Assembly (NCBI RefSeq): GCF_010645065.1
Contig: NZ_JAADZW010000019.1
Span: forward strand, 48,599-112,598
Origin: Flavobacterium fluviatile
GTDB lineage: Bacteria > Bacteroidota > Bacteroidia > Flavobacteriales > Flavobacteriaceae
Direction: 5' to 3'
Length of the DNA: 64,000 bases
Shown here: positions 1 through 9,527 of the stretch, piece after piece
Layout: each line of letters begins with the position of its first letter
Position numbering within the stretch: the stretch's first letter is position 1
Notes under the pieces: generated by a model
What the model was told of the DNA's origin: nothing
The model's input: only the letters and a program-made list of their open reading frames with translations
Databases searched by the model: none
Position numbers and translations under genes: made by a program

Positions 1-113
1 ACAATTATATTTAAATAACTTCAAAACGCTGATAAATATTATCTCTATATTTGAAAAATAAATTATAAATTTTATACAATTAAGTTAAAAAATAATTTTC
101 TAAAATATTTTTA

Positions 114-1211
114 ATGAATTTATTACTAATAGGACCTTTTCCTTTTCCTGTTCATGGTTGCTCTATAGCTAATAAAGTTTTATTAGAACAATTAAATAGA
201 AAAGAGGAATTACATGTTTCGATCATTGATACTAATTCCGAGAATGTTTCTTCAAAAGGAGTAGGTTCTTTCTCAGTTAAAAAAGTATTCGCTTTTTTAA
301 AAAGTTATAAGCATTTAAGTAAAATTAAAAAGGCGGATGTTGTCTATACTACACCGGGACAAACTTTTTTAGGTATTGTTAAGTATATTCCATTTTATAG
401 CCTTTGTTTAAAGTTTAATATTCCTTATATTATACATGTTCACGGAAATCATTTAGGTAATGAATTTCAAAGTCTTAAAGGATTTAAGAAAAATGTATTT
501 AAATATTATATTGAACGAGCATCGGCAGGTATAGTATTATCTGAAAGTTTAAGATCTAATTTTGAAGGCCTGCTCTCTAAGGAGAAAATTTTTGTCGTTG
601 AAAATTTTGCGGAGGATGCTTTATTTATAAATGGAACAATTAATAAGTGTCAAGATAAAATTAAGATTTTGTACCTTAGTAATTTAATGAAAGAAAAAGG
701 TATAGTTGAAGTGCTAACCGCTTTGAAAAAATTAAAAAAATTAAGAATAGATTTTAAGGCAGATATCGCTGGAAAAATTGAGGATGAATCAAAAGAAGAA
801 ATTAAAGGTTATTTAGATGAACTTAAGGACTATGTTACTTATCACGGGGTAGTGTATGGTAAAACTAAAGAACATTTATTAAAAGAAAGTAATGTTTTTA
901 TTTTGCCTACTTATTATAAAATGGAGGGGCAGCCTATTGCTCTAATCGAAGCAATGGCAACAGGGAATATAATTATAACAACAAATCATGGTGGAATCCC
1001 GGATATAATTTCAGAAGAAAATGGTTTTTTTGTAGAGAAAGAAAATTATGAATCTATATTTGAAGTGCTTTTAACATTAAATCAGAATTTGGAAAGTAAG
1101 GTTTTTAATATTGGTTCTTATAATATTGAATATGCAAAAGAAAATTTTTCTGAAGCGAAGTTTGTAAATAAAATTTTAAAAGTAGTTTCTACTGTAATAC
1201 TAAATGTATGA
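114..1211 (+). CDS. Glycosyltransferase family 4 (GT-B fold), exopolysaccharide synthesis
   Basis: Probable retaining sugar transferase that adds one residue to a lipid-linked polysaccharide repeat unit at the cytoplasmic membrane. The 365 residues have the usual GT4 length. The N-terminus carries a glycine/proline-rich acceptor-domain start (GPFPFPVHG). The C-terminal half has the NLMKEKG segment that opens the nucleotide-sugar domain, and an EX7E motif (E271 to E279, followed by AMATG and HGGIPD), diagnostic of GT4 donor binding. Its stop overlaps the ATG of the next acetyltransferase by 4 nt, so the two are translationally coupled. ATG at 114 is the first start after an AT-rich leader. Sugar specificity cannot be read from sequence. 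Confidence 0.9.
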   Translation: MNLLLIGPFPFPVHGCSIANKVLLEQLNRKEELHVSIIDTNSENVSSKGVGSFSVKKVFAFLKSYKHLSKIKKADVVYTTPGQTFLGIVKYIPFYSLCLKFNIPYIIHVHGNHLGNEFQSLKGFKKNVFKYYIERASAGIVLSESLRSNFEGLLSKEKIFVVENFAEDALFINGTINKCQDKIKILYLSNLMKEKGIVEVLTALKKLKKLRIDFKADIAGKIEDESKEEIKGYLDELKDYVTYHGVVYGKTKEHLLKESNVFILPTYYKMEGQPIALIEAMATGNIIITTNHGGIPDIISEENGFFVEKENYESIFEVLLTLNQNLESKVFNIGSYNIEYAKENFSEAKFVNKILKVVSTVILNV

Positions 1212-1756
1212 CAAAAGTTCGATTAGACAAATTTGATGCTTCTGTTGATTTCAATAGAGGAGCAAATAAATTTAAAATGATTTCATGGTATTTAATAAAA
1301 ACAACTTTTTTTCTTACTGCAATTCCTTATCCTTCCTCTTGGAAATGTAGTTTTTTACGATTCTTCGGAGCTAAAATAGGAAAAGGCGTTGTAATTAAGC
1401 CAAGAGTAAATATTCATTTTCCATGGAAATTAATTATTGGAAATCATGTGTGGATTGGGGAAGAAGTTTTTTTATTGAATTTCGAATTGCAATCAATAGG
1501 AGATAATGTTTGTATTAGTCAAAGAAGCTTTTTATGTGGAGGAAATCATGATTATAAAATTCCTTCCATGCCTTATCGGAATGGACCAATAACTCTTAAA
1601 AATGGTTCTTGGATTGGGGCAAGTTGTTTTTTGGGACCAAATGTTACAATTGGTACAGATACGGTTATTTCTGCAGGTTCAGTAGTTACAAAATCATTAC
1701 CTGAAAATGGAATATACCGAGGGAATCCTATTGAATTTATAAAAGAACGCTGGTAA
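1208..1756 (+). CDS. Left-handed beta-helix acetyltransferase (WcaF-like)
   Basis: Probable acetyl-CoA-dependent O-acetyltransferase that decorates a sugar of the exopolysaccharide. The 182-residue protein has imperfect hexapeptide repeats in its second half (GNHVWIGEEV, GSWIGASC, GPNVTIGTDTVISAGSVVTK) that build a left-handed beta-helix. A conserved GGNHDY segment supplies the probable catalytic histidine, and the C-terminal YRGNPIEFIKERW resembles colanic-acid WcaF-type enzymes. The start codon overlaps the upstream GT stop (ATGA). It lies in a run of same-strand polysaccharide genes. Family is secure, substrate unknown. Confidence 0.88.
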   Translation: MTKVRLDKFDASVDFNRGANKFKMISWYLIKTTFFLTAIPYPSSWKCSFLRFFGAKIGKGVVIKPRVNIHFPWKLIIGNHVWIGEEVFLLNFELQSIGDNVCISQRSFLCGGNHDYKIPSMPYRNGPITLKNGSWIGASCFLGPNVTIGTDTVISAGSVVTKSLPENGIYRGNPIEFIKERW

Positions 1757-1769
1757 ACTATTTTAAAAT

Positions 1770-2516
1770 ATGTTGGTTACAATTATTACAGTTTGTTACA
1801 ATCGAAAAGCAACTATTGAACAATCCATAAAGAGTGTTTTGGATCAGGATTATCCTGATATTGAATATATAGTAGTGGATGGTAATTCATCAGATGGAAC
1901 ACAAGGTATTATCGAACGGTATGCGGATAAAATCAGCAAGTATGTTTCTGAGCCGGATAAAGGAATGTATGACGCAATAAATAAAGGATTAGCAATGGCT
2001 ACAGGAGATGTAGTGGGTTTAATGCATTCTGATGACGTTTTTTATGATAATTCTGTAGTTTCAAAAATTGTAAATATTTTTAAGAATTCTCCAACTGCGG
2101 ATGCTGTTTACGGTGATGGTATCTATGTTACGAATGATGAAGAACAGAAAATAGTACGTAACAGAATTGGAGGTAAATATAATTTTAAGAAATTAAAGTC
2201 AGGCTGGCTGCCTTTGCATCCTACAGTTTACATCAAAAAATCAATTATAGAAAAATATGGAAACTATAATTTAGATTTTAAAATTGCTTCTGATACAGAG
2301 TTTTTATTGCGATATTTATACAAATACAAAATCAATATTGTTTATCTCAACTCTTATATTGTGAAAATGAGAATGGGCGGTTTAAGTACGGATTATAAAA
2401 GAGCTTTTGAAGTATTGCGCGAAGATTATAATATATATAAATTTCACAGGTTATCAGGATTAAGAGCAGTTTTCCAAAAGAAAATGCTTGCATTGATGCA
2501 ATATGTAAAAAAATAA
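1770..2516 (+). CDS. Glycosyltransferase family 2 (WcaA-like)
   Basis: Inverting GT-A glycosyltransferase, 248 residues, cytoplasmic or peripheral to the membrane. The N-terminus shows the GT2 start (VTIITVCYNR) and the nucleotide-binding VVDGNSSDGT. HSDDVFYD is the DXD-like metal/nucleotide motif near residue 90, and KIASDTEFLLRY is the later acceptor-side acidic segment. It starts 13 nt after the acetyltransferase stop and is followed by the initiating sugar-phosphate transferase, so it is part of the same polysaccharide operon. The exact sugar transferred is not deducible. Confidence 0.9.
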   Translation: MLVTIITVCYNRKATIEQSIKSVLDQDYPDIEYIVVDGNSSDGTQGIIERYADKISKYVSEPDKGMYDAINKGLAMATGDVVGLMHSDDVFYDNSVVSKIVNIFKNSPTADAVYGDGIYVTNDEEQKIVRNRIGGKYNFKKLKSGWLPLHPTVYIKKSIIEKYGNYNLDFKIASDTEFLLRYLYKYKINIVYLNSYIVKMRMGGLSTDYKRAFEVLREDYNIYKFHRLSGLRAVFQKKMLALMQYVKK

Positions 2517-2557
2517 AAAATGGACATAATAAATAGTAAAAAGTTTTTTTCAGGTTT

Positions 2558-3976
2558 ATGAAGATTTTAGAAGCCTTATCACGTCATCGTTTTTCCCGCT
2601 ACTTTAAGCTTCTGTTTGTAGTCTGGGATGTAATACTTTTAAATTTTTCTATAGTATTATCAGCCTGGCTACGGTTTGGTAATTTAGACAAGCTTTTTTT
2701 AAAGGAAGTACAAACTGTTTCTTTTTTAACTAATTTAATCTGGATTGCTTTATTGCTGCGCAATGATTCTTATCGGATAGTACGTATAGAACCTTTGGAA
2801 TCTATTTTAAAACGTACAACAAAAAAATTCATTTTTCACATTGCGATAATTGCTTTTTTCGTACTTTTTTTAAAATACTCCCAGATTTCCAGACTTCGAT
2901 TGCTGTATTTTTATACCTGCTTTTTTTGTTTGTTAATGCTGTCCCGCTTTTTATCAATGGAGGTTTTAAAATATATCAGGGCAAAAGGCTATAATTTTAA
3001 AAATGTTATTATTATTGGAGCGAATGATGCTGGTGAGAGAATGCGTAAAACATTGTCAAAAGACTTAACGTATGGTTATCGTTTTTTAGGTTTTTTTGAT
3101 GAAAAAGTTGATCCTTTTGCCTTTATTTCATCACCGGTTTTAGGAGGATTTGAGGATGTTGAAAAATATTTGATTTCTCATCAGGTAGATGAAATGTATG
3201 TAGCCTTGCATATCGATAATGTAAGTGTAATTCATGACTTGATAAAAATTTGTGAACATCATATGGTTCGTATTAAGTTTATTCCTGATTTTCAGTTATA
3301 TACAAGATCGAGTAAGGTTGAAATTTCATTTTATGAGAATACACCCGTTTTAATGTTTCGTACGGAACCATTGGAATATACAGTCAATAGATTATCAAAA
3401 AAAGCATTTGATATTGCTTTTTCTCTTGGTGTTATACTTTTGATTTTTCCATGGCTCTTTCCAATAATAATGATTTTGATTAAAATAGAATCGCCGGGGC
3501 CGGTTTTCTTTAAGCAGGAACGTTCAGGACGTGATAATGAATCTTTTTTTTGCTGGAAGTTCAGAAGCATGCGGGTAAATAAAGATGCGGATAAGCTGCA
3601 GGCTGGAAAAGGAGATCAGCGTATTACTAAATTTGGAGCCTTAATGCGAAAAACGAGTATAGATGAGTTGCCACAGTTTATTAATGTTTTTTTGGGTGAC
3701 ATGTCAGTAGTAGGCCCGCGTCCACACATGGTAAATCATACGAAACAATATACTGATTTGATTGGCAATTATCTGGTGCGTCAATATGCAAAACCGGGTA
3801 TTACCGGCTGGGCTCAGGTTAATGGGTACAGGGGTGAAACCAGAGAATTGATTGACATGCAGAACAGGGTAGAATATGATATTTGGTATATAGAAAACTG
3901 GAGTATTTTATTAGATGTAAAAATAATCATAAAAACTGTTCTCAACATTTTCAAAGGTGAAGAAAATGCTTATTAA
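2558..3976 (+). CDS. Polyprenyl-phosphate sugar-1-phosphate transferase (initiating enzyme, WcaJ/WbaP family)
   Basis: Starts repeat-unit synthesis by moving a sugar-1-phosphate from a nucleotide sugar to undecaprenyl phosphate in the inner membrane. The 472-residue protein has the full two-part architecture: an N-terminal block of hydrophobic helices (about residues 15-135), a Rossmann-like segment (VIIIGANDAGERM), then a membrane-inserted helix near residue 285 and the catalytic bacterial sugar transferase domain. That domain has FKQERSGRDN, WKFRSMR, KTSIDELPQ, VVGPRP and PGITGWAQVNGYRGET. Usually the first-sugar enzyme is glucose- or galactose-1-phosphate specific; which one is not clear here. 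It lies 42 nt after the GT2 gene. Confidence 0.93.
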   Translation: MKILEALSRHRFSRYFKLLFVVWDVILLNFSIVLSAWLRFGNLDKLFLKEVQTVSFLTNLIWIALLLRNDSYRIVRIEPLESILKRTTKKFIFHIAIIAFFVLFLKYSQISRLRLLYFYTCFFCLLMLSRFLSMEVLKYIRAKGYNFKNVIIIGANDAGERMRKTLSKDLTYGYRFLGFFDEKVDPFAFISSPVLGGFEDVEKYLISHQVDEMYVALHIDNVSVIHDLIKICEHHMVRIKFIPDFQLYTRSSKVEISFYENTPVLMFRTEPLEYTVNRLSKKAFDIAFSLGVILLIFPWLFPIIMILIKIESPGPVFFKQERSGRDNESFFCWKFRSMRVNKDADKLQAGKGDQRITKFGALMRKTSIDELPQFINVFLGDMSVVGPRPHMVNHTKQYTDLIGNYLVRQYAKPGITGWAQVNGYRGETRELIDMQNRVEYDIWYIENWSILLDVKIIIKTVLNIFKGEENAY

Positions 3977-4114
3977 TTTCGTTTTTTTCTTGTAATTTTA
4001 TTTTAAAAGTAGTAATTTAACTTTACAAAAATTAAAATGTTTAGTTCTAAATTCTATCAGTAAATAATAAGTAAAGTTATAGCTTTATATTTGCTCAGTA
4101 AATCAACAATTCTA

Positions 4115-4906
4115 ATGAATTTCAATTCTTCCACTTTTTTAAATAAAGGCATACTTTTTATGCTTTTATCTTTATTTTTTTCCTGTGCTTCTAAAAAAGA
4201 TATTGTCTATTACCAAAATATTGATAATACAGGCAGTTCCCAGAATACTACTTCTTATGAGGTCAAAATACAGCCGGATGATTTATTGATGATAATAGTT
4301 TCTGCTGAGGATCCTGAAATTGCTCTTCCTTTTAATTTAACAACCATAACTGTACCCAATGGATCGAATATACAAGCGACAACAGGTCAGCAAACCATTC
4401 AGTCTTATTTAGTTGATAGAAATGGAAACATTGAATTCCCTGTTTTAGGAAGAGTACAGGTTGGAGGTTTAAGTAGAACAGAGGTTTTGCAGAGTTTAAA
4501 AGACAAAATTGGAATTTATATTAAAAATCCAATCATTAACCTGCGAATAATGAATTTTAAAATTTCTTTACAAGGTGAAGTTAACGTTCCAGGAACATAT
4601 TCTGTTACTTCTGAAAGAATTACTTTGATTGAAGCTTTAAGTATGGCAAAAGATTTAACTATTTACGGAAAAAGAAATAATATATTGGTGATACGTGAAA
4701 TTAATGGAGTAAAATCATACAACAGAATAGATATTACCAAAGCAGATTTTATCAATTCTCCTTTTTATTATCTGGCTCAAAATGATGTAATTTATGTTGA
4801 GCCTAATAACACGAAAGTAAATGCAGCAGCAGTAGGGCCGAATACTTCAGTTATAATTTCGGCGATTTCTATTTTAATATCGCTTTCTGTACTGCTTTTT
4901 AAATAA
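4115..4906 (+). CDS. wza: Wza-like polysaccharide export lipoprotein
   Basis: Outer-membrane lipoprotein forming the exit channel for the polysaccharide. The ATG at 4115 is chosen over a TTG 24 nt upstream because it gives a compact lipoprotein signal ending in the lipobox LFFSC. The mature protein contains the Poly_export segment (YEVKIQPDDLLMIIVS) and a SLBB-type domain (ISLQGEVNVPGTYSV, ITLIEALSMAKDL). A C-terminal hydrophobic stretch (about the last 22 residues) ending in a single basic residue is typical of the Bacteroidota version. The Wzc-like kinase begins 24 nt downstream, the normal export pairing. Confidence 0.92.
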   Translation: MNFNSSTFLNKGILFMLLSLFFSCASKKDIVYYQNIDNTGSSQNTTSYEVKIQPDDLLMIIVSAEDPEIALPFNLTTITVPNGSNIQATTGQQTIQSYLVDRNGNIEFPVLGRVQVGGLSRTEVLQSLKDKIGIYIKNPIINLRIMNFKISLQGEVNVPGTYSVTSERITLIEALSMAKDLTIYGKRNNILVIREINGVKSYNRIDITKADFINSPFYYLAQNDVIYVEPNNTKVNAAAVGPNTSVIISAISILISLSVLLFK

Positions 4907-4930
4907 AAAATAAACAAACATATAATACAA

Positions 4931-7318
4931 ATGCAGGATTTTTATAATGAAGTTATAGAAGATGATATTAATGAAGTAAATCTTCGTGAGCAGCTGGATA
5001 AATATTTAGTCCACTGGAAATGGTTTGTTTTGAGTGTTTTTCTTTGTTTAATTTTAGCTTTCTTATATTTACGATATACGACACCAAGTTATGAAGCCAG
5101 TACTTCTATATTGGTTAAGGATGAAAAAAAAGGAGGTATGCTTTCTGAATTATCAGCCTTCTCAGATTTAGGATTGGGTGGAGGTTCTGTAAATAATGTT
5201 GATAACGAAATTGAGATATTGAAGTCCAGAACTTTAGTTGAGTCGACTGTCAAAAAACTCAATTTGAATCTAAGTCTACTGGTTGAAGGCAATGTGGTTG
5301 ACCGTGATATTTATGGCGATGCGCCTGTAAACATTTATTTTATTAACAAAACAGAATTATTTGAGAAAGCAAATGCAGTTTTAAAATTAGATTTAGTTTC
5401 AAATGATACTTTCTCATTAGAAAATGTGTTAGAGAGTAATGATGCCGTGAAAAATATTATTTTGTCACCCAAAAAACAATTTAAATTTGGTGAAAAGATT
5501 CCAACTATCTTAGGGACCCTGATTGTCGGAAGAACAGAATTTTATAAGCAAAATACTCCTGGAAGAGATAAAGTAATTCGAATTACAATTAGCCCTGTTG
5601 AGAATGTAACGGCAAGTTACAGGGGGAGATTAAAAGTAGAGCCTATTAGTAAAACCAGTAGTGTAGTTAATGTGTCAATAACAGATCCTGTTCAGAAAAA
5701 AGCTGAAGATTTTCTGGATACTATGATTCAGATTTATAACGAAAATGCAGCTGAAGATAAAAATTTTATTTCTGAAAATACCTCTAAATTCATCTCTGAA
5801 CGTCTGGCATTAATTACACAGGAATTAGACGGTGTAGAACAGGATGTAGAAACTTTTAAAAAATCAAACCAATTAACAGATATTGAATCCGAAGCCAAGC
5901 TTTTTATTGAAGGATCAAATGAATATGATAAAAAAGGTGTTGAAACTGAAATCCAGCTGAATGTAGTTTCGTCTTTGCTGGATTTTATAAGAAAAAGTAC
6001 TAATTCTGATTTACTGCCAACAAACATCATAACTGATAGTGGAGAAGCCGGAGGACTGATTACTTCTTACAACCAGTTGGTTTTAGATCGTAACCGAATT
6101 TTAAAATCGGCTACTACTGAGAACCCTTCCGTAATAAAATTAGATCAGCAAATATCATCTTTAAAAGCAAATGTTGCTGCAAGTTTAAAAAGAATGCAGT
6201 CTAATTTACAGATTCAAAATCGTGATTTAAAAAGCCAGGAAAGAATTTTGAATAGCAAAATTGGGAAAATCCCGGTACAGGAGCGTCAGTTCAGAGTAAT
6301 CGCCAGACAACAAAAAGTAAAAGAAGAACTCTATCTTTATTTGTTGCAGAAAAGAGAAGAAACGGCAATTTCATTGGCTGCTACAGAACCTAATGCGCGT
6401 ATTATAGATGCTGCAAAAGCAAATAAAATTCCGGTTAGCCCAAAGAAAAAAGTTATCTACCTTGCGGGATTGCTAATAGGTCTTTTGATACCCTTTGGAA
6501 TTATATACGGACATGATTTATTAGATACCAAAATAAAAAGCAGACTGGATCTGGAAGGAAAAACCCAAATACCTTTTATTGGGGATATCCCTACATCTGA
6601 AAATGCGAATGAATTGATTAAAACAGAGAGCAGGACGAGCTCAGCTGAAGCAATACGGATCGTAAGAACGAACCTTGAGTTTATGCTGACAAATGTTCCT
6701 GAAGGTCAGGCTAAAACGATATTCGTAACTTCTACTTTTCCCGCAGAGGGTAAAACTCTGGTGTCAGTAAATCTTGCCGCTACATTTGCTTTGTCCGGCA
6801 GAAAAGTTTTATTGATAGGGATGGATATAAGAAACCCAAAATTTATGGATTATTTTGCGATGCCAAATTTTGGATTGACTAATTATTTATCTTCAAACGA
6901 TACAGATATAAACAAGTACATTATTAAACATAATGATTACGAAAATTTCTACATATTGCCTTCAGGTGTAATTCCTCCAAACCCTGCAGAGTTGTTGATG
7001 GGTAAAAATGTAGATACACTTTTTGAAACACTAAAAAAAGAATACGACTATATTATTGTGGATACAGCTCCTGTAAGTTTGGTAGCGGATACATTGTTGG
7101 TTGCTAAAAACGCTGATACTTTCGTGTATGTAATGCGTGCTAATGTCTTAGAAAAGCGTATGCTTTCTATAGCCAATACTTTTTATAGAGAAAAGAAACT
7201 ACCAAATATGTGCTTAGTACTTAATGATACTGATTCCACTAAAGGGTATGGTTATGGATATGGATATGGAGTTAAAACAGAAAAAAAATCATGGTTTAAA
7301 AGATCAAAACAGATATAA
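4931..7318 (+). CDS. wzc: Wzc-like polysaccharide co-polymerase / BY-type tyrosine autokinase
   Basis: Inner-membrane protein that controls polymer length and export with the Wza-like channel. Its 795 residues run as follows: short cytosolic N-terminus, TM1 (about 33-50), a large periplasmic Wzz/GNVR region with coiled coil, TM2 (about 506-527), then the BY-kinase. The kinase has Walker A in FPAEGKT (about residue 606), Walker A' in LLIGMDIRNPKF and Walker B in YIIVDTAP (about 708). The tail is an alternating Gly-Tyr tract of four tyrosines instead of spaced tyrosines, followed by a basic end; these are the likely autophosphorylation sites. The convergent PHP phosphatase downstream is its probable antagonist. 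Confidence 0.95.
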   Translation: MQDFYNEVIEDDINEVNLREQLDKYLVHWKWFVLSVFLCLILAFLYLRYTTPSYEASTSILVKDEKKGGMLSELSAFSDLGLGGGSVNNVDNEIEILKSRTLVESTVKKLNLNLSLLVEGNVVDRDIYGDAPVNIYFINKTELFEKANAVLKLDLVSNDTFSLENVLESNDAVKNIILSPKKQFKFGEKIPTILGTLIVGRTEFYKQNTPGRDKVIRITISPVENVTASYRGRLKVEPISKTSSVVNVSITDPVQKKAEDFLDTMIQIYNENAAEDKNFISENTSKFISERLALITQELDGVEQDVETFKKSNQLTDIESEAKLFIEGSNEYDKKGVETEIQLNVVSSLLDFIRKSTNSDLLPTNIITDSGEAGGLITSYNQLVLDRNRILKSATTENPSVIKLDQQISSLKANVAASLKRMQSNLQIQNRDLKSQERILNSKIGKIPVQERQFRVIARQQKVKEELYLYLLQKREETAISLAATEPNARIIDAAKANKIPVSPKKKVIYLAGLLIGLLIPFGIIYGHDLLDTKIKSRLDLEGKTQIPFIGDIPTSENANELIKTESRTSSAEAIRIVRTNLEFMLTNVPEGQAKTIFVTSTFPAEGKTLVSVNLAATFALSGRKVLLIGMDIRNPKFMDYFAMPNFGLTNYLSSNDTDINKYIIKHNDYENFYILPSGVIPPNPAELLMGKNVDTLFETLKKEYDYIIVDTAPVSLVADTLLVAKNADTFVYVMRANVLEKRMLSIANTFYREKKLPNMCLVLNDTDSTKGYGYGYGYGVKTEKKSWFKRSKQI

Positions 7319-7347
7319 ACTAAAAACCGGTTTTCTACTAAAAAAAT

Positions 7348-7382
7348 TAAGGTTCAAATATTCATATTTGAGCCTTTTTTTA
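7348..7382. terminator. Bidirectional terminator hairpin between Wzc and CpsB genes
   Basis: Inverted repeat with arms AAGGttCAAATAT and ATATTTGagCCTT around a 2-nt loop, followed by a T run on the plus strand and preceded by an A run. It lies between convergent genes, so it can stop transcription from both sides. Confidence 0.75.
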
Positions 7383-7402
7383 TGTAACAGGAAAATGAAA
7401 TA

Positions 7403-8140
7403 CTAAAATTTAAAAAACTGGTTGTTGGATATTACTTTTTTTAATGCGTCAAGGGTATTAATTTTTATTTTTTGTTCGAATGCAGCTATATGATTGTTAT
7501 GATGTACATCTGTACCGGCAAAATCGTACATTCCTTTTTTTAGTAAATGCTCAGAAATTTTTGTAATTTCTTCGCCATAATAACCTACTACTGCCAGTAA
7601 ATTTATTTGAAACAGACACCCCGCTTTTTTTAGTCTTTCATATTCGATTAAATTTTTATGATAAAACAAATATCGCTCCGGATGTGCTAAAACAGGTGTA
7701 TATCCTGCTACCTGTAAATCAAATAAAATTTTATATAGCTGTATTGGGGCATTTATATATGACATTTCAACCAATACATAATTATCTTTTAAAGTAAGAA
7801 GCTTTTCATTTTGAAAATGCCTTTCAAACCAGTCATCCATAAAGTATTCTGCGGCAGCCAGAAAAGGTTTTGTAATATTACTTTCAGTTAAAAGTTTACT
7901 TGTTTCGGCATGATTATCCTGAATGGCATGAGGTGAATTATTCCATATATAATGACTAATATGAGGTGTTGTTATAAATTGGGAAACCCCAATTTTTTCG
8001 AACGATTTTATTAATTTCTCAGTATCAGATATTGTTTTTGCACCATCGTCAATCCCTGGTAATAAATGAGAATGAATATCGATGTAATTGCCGGATAAAA
8101 GATCCTTTAAGTAAGGTTTTTGTTTTAAGAATGATAGCAT
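7403..8140 (-). CDS. PHP-family tyrosine-protein phosphatase (CpsB/YwqE type)
   Basis: Metal-dependent phosphotyrosine phosphatase expected to dephosphorylate the Wzc-like kinase. It has the PHP metal ligands in order: IDIHSHLLPGIDDGA near the N-terminus, TTPHIS, then VLAHPERY and GTDVHH near the C-terminus. The start is set at the ATG at 8140 (MLSFLKQKP), giving 245 residues. The longer reading from 8167 adds nine residues that overlap a TATTTTTG promoter-like box just before this ATG. It is convergent with wzc and separated by a terminator, so it is regulated independently of the export operon. Confidence 0.92.
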   Translation of the reverse strand: MLSFLKQKPYLKDLLSGNYIDIHSHLLPGIDDGAKTISDTEKLIKSFEKIGVSQFITTPHISHYIWNNSPHAIQDNHAETSKLLTESNITKPFLAAAEYFMDDWFERHFQNEKLLTLKDNYVLVEMSYINAPIQLYKILFDLQVAGYTPVLAHPERYLFYHKNLIEYERLKKAGCLFQINLLAVVGYYGEEITKISEHLLKKGMYDFAGTDVHHNNHIAAFEQKIKINTLDALKKVISNNQFFKF

Positions 8141-8142
8141 AG

Positions 8143-8150
8143 CACAAAAA
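8143..8150 (-). promoter_or_regulatory. Candidate -7 box (TATTTTTG) abutting the phosphatase start
   Basis: Reading the minus strand, TATTTTTG matches the Bacteroidota -7 consensus TAnnTTTG and is followed by TGCT and then the ATG at 8140. If used, the transcript would begin at or just before the start codon, i.e. be nearly leaderless. No convincing -33 TTG was found at the usual distance, so this is tentative. Confidence 0.4.
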
Positions 8151-8315
8151 TAAGAAAAATGAAACAAACCTGAGAGTAATCCAAAGTATTTAGCATTGAT
8201 TTTAAAGTGATAATATATTTATTGATATGGAGATTTAGGCTTTATTTATTTGATAATTAACGTGTTGTAGTTGTATAATGTTTAAATTTGTAAGTAAGAA
8301 ATCTTATGGATAAGT

Positions 8316-9500
8316 ATGGGTTCAAGTTATAAATTTTATAAAATCTGGATTTTTTTCTTTTTAGTGCCATTTTGTTATAGCCAAAATGATACACTTATAA
8401 GCAATGAAAAAGATATTTTAGATATAATTCATAAAGTCTTCAATAAAAATGACACTTTAAAAAAAAACAGGAATAAAAAAATTACCTTTTCGTTATTACC
8501 CGCTCCTGCAAATGTTACTTCCAGTTCAGGATTGGTGATTTCATTTTTAACAACTTTTTATTTAAGCGATACTGAAACAACAAAAATGTCTCAGGTTTCC
8601 TTCGCTCCTTATTTTAGTTTTACCAATCAGTATGTTTTTCCAATTCAGTCCTATATTTATACTGAAAATAATGAATGGAGTTTTATTGGGGATTATCGGT
8701 TTTTAATTTACCCACAGCCTACATATGGACTCGGTAGTCATTCTACAGAAGAAGAAATGTCAACATTAAATTATCAACAATGGCGTTTTTATCAGTTTAT
8801 AACAAGAAAAGTGAAAGGTGATTTTCAAATTGGTTTAGGTTTCTTATTTGATAATTATCAAAATATTAGTGAAGAATCTTATATTGAAACAGAAACTGAC
8901 TATTCAAAATATATGAATAATGATTTTTCAGATACCAGTTCTTTTGGTTTTGCGATACAGGCTTTGTATGATTCCAGAAAAAATATCATAAATCCTGAAC
9001 AGGGCGCATATATTGAAGCAGACCTGAGAATTAATACCAGCGGAGTAGAAAACAGGAAGTGGAAATCTATATATTTGGATGCCAGAAAATACCATTCGTT
9101 CAGTAAATCAAGACATAAAATTCTAGCTTACAGGGCTTTTTATTGGGCTACTTTTTCAGGTAAGCCGCATTACTTAGATTTGCCAAGTATAGGCTGGGAC
9201 CGAGATGGAAGGACAGGAAGAGGCTTTACCCGTAACAGATTCAGAAGTAATGCCCTTATTTATTTTGAAACAGAATACAGAACTGATATTTCAAAAAATG
9301 GTTTTTTGGGAGCCGTATTTTTTTCCAATATTTCATCTGTTTCCAAGTTTGAAACTTACCGGTTCAATAAATGGAATCCGGCCATCGGAACTGGTTTACG
9401 TGTAAAATGGAATAAAAAAAACAGCAGCAATCTGGCGTTGGATTACGGAGTCAGTAAAAACGACTGGACTTTACGTTTGGGTTTGGTTGAAAATTTTTAA
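8316..9500 (+). CDS. Omp85/BamA-like outer-membrane beta-barrel protein (surface antigen family)
   Basis: The 394 residues begin with a signal peptide ending near CYSQ. The rest is dominated by alternating amphipathic strands. The segment YDSRKNIINPEQGAYIEADLRI is the hallmark of the bacterial surface antigen (D15/Omp85) barrel, and the end (GTGLRVKW, LALDYG, GLVENF) has the terminal strand with C-terminal Phe. There are no clear POTRA domains, so it is a barrel-only relative, not BamA itself. Its position between polysaccharide genes may be incidental. Cargo or function is unknown. Confidence 0.75.
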   Translation: MGSSYKFYKIWIFFFLVPFCYSQNDTLISNEKDILDIIHKVFNKNDTLKKNRNKKITFSLLPAPANVTSSSGLVISFLTTFYLSDTETTKMSQVSFAPYFSFTNQYVFPIQSYIYTENNEWSFIGDYRFLIYPQPTYGLGSHSTEEEMSTLNYQQWRFYQFITRKVKGDFQIGLGFLFDNYQNISEESYIETETDYSKYMNNDFSDTSSFGFAIQALYDSRKNIINPEQGAYIEADLRINTSGVENRKWKSIYLDARKYHSFSKSRHKILAYRAFYWATFSGKPHYLDLPSIGWDRDGRTGRGFTRNRFRSNALIYFETEYRTDISKNGFLGAVFFSNISSVSKFETYRFNKWNPAIGTGLRVKWNKKNSSNLALDYGVSKNDWTLRLGLVENF

Positions 9501-9527
9501 CTTTCCCAAATATTTCAAATTAAATTT

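Noticed and set aside
7224..7406. 60-residue frame at the end of the Wzc-like gene
   Set aside because: Frame shadow of the Gly-Tyr repeat tract; extends over the terminator.
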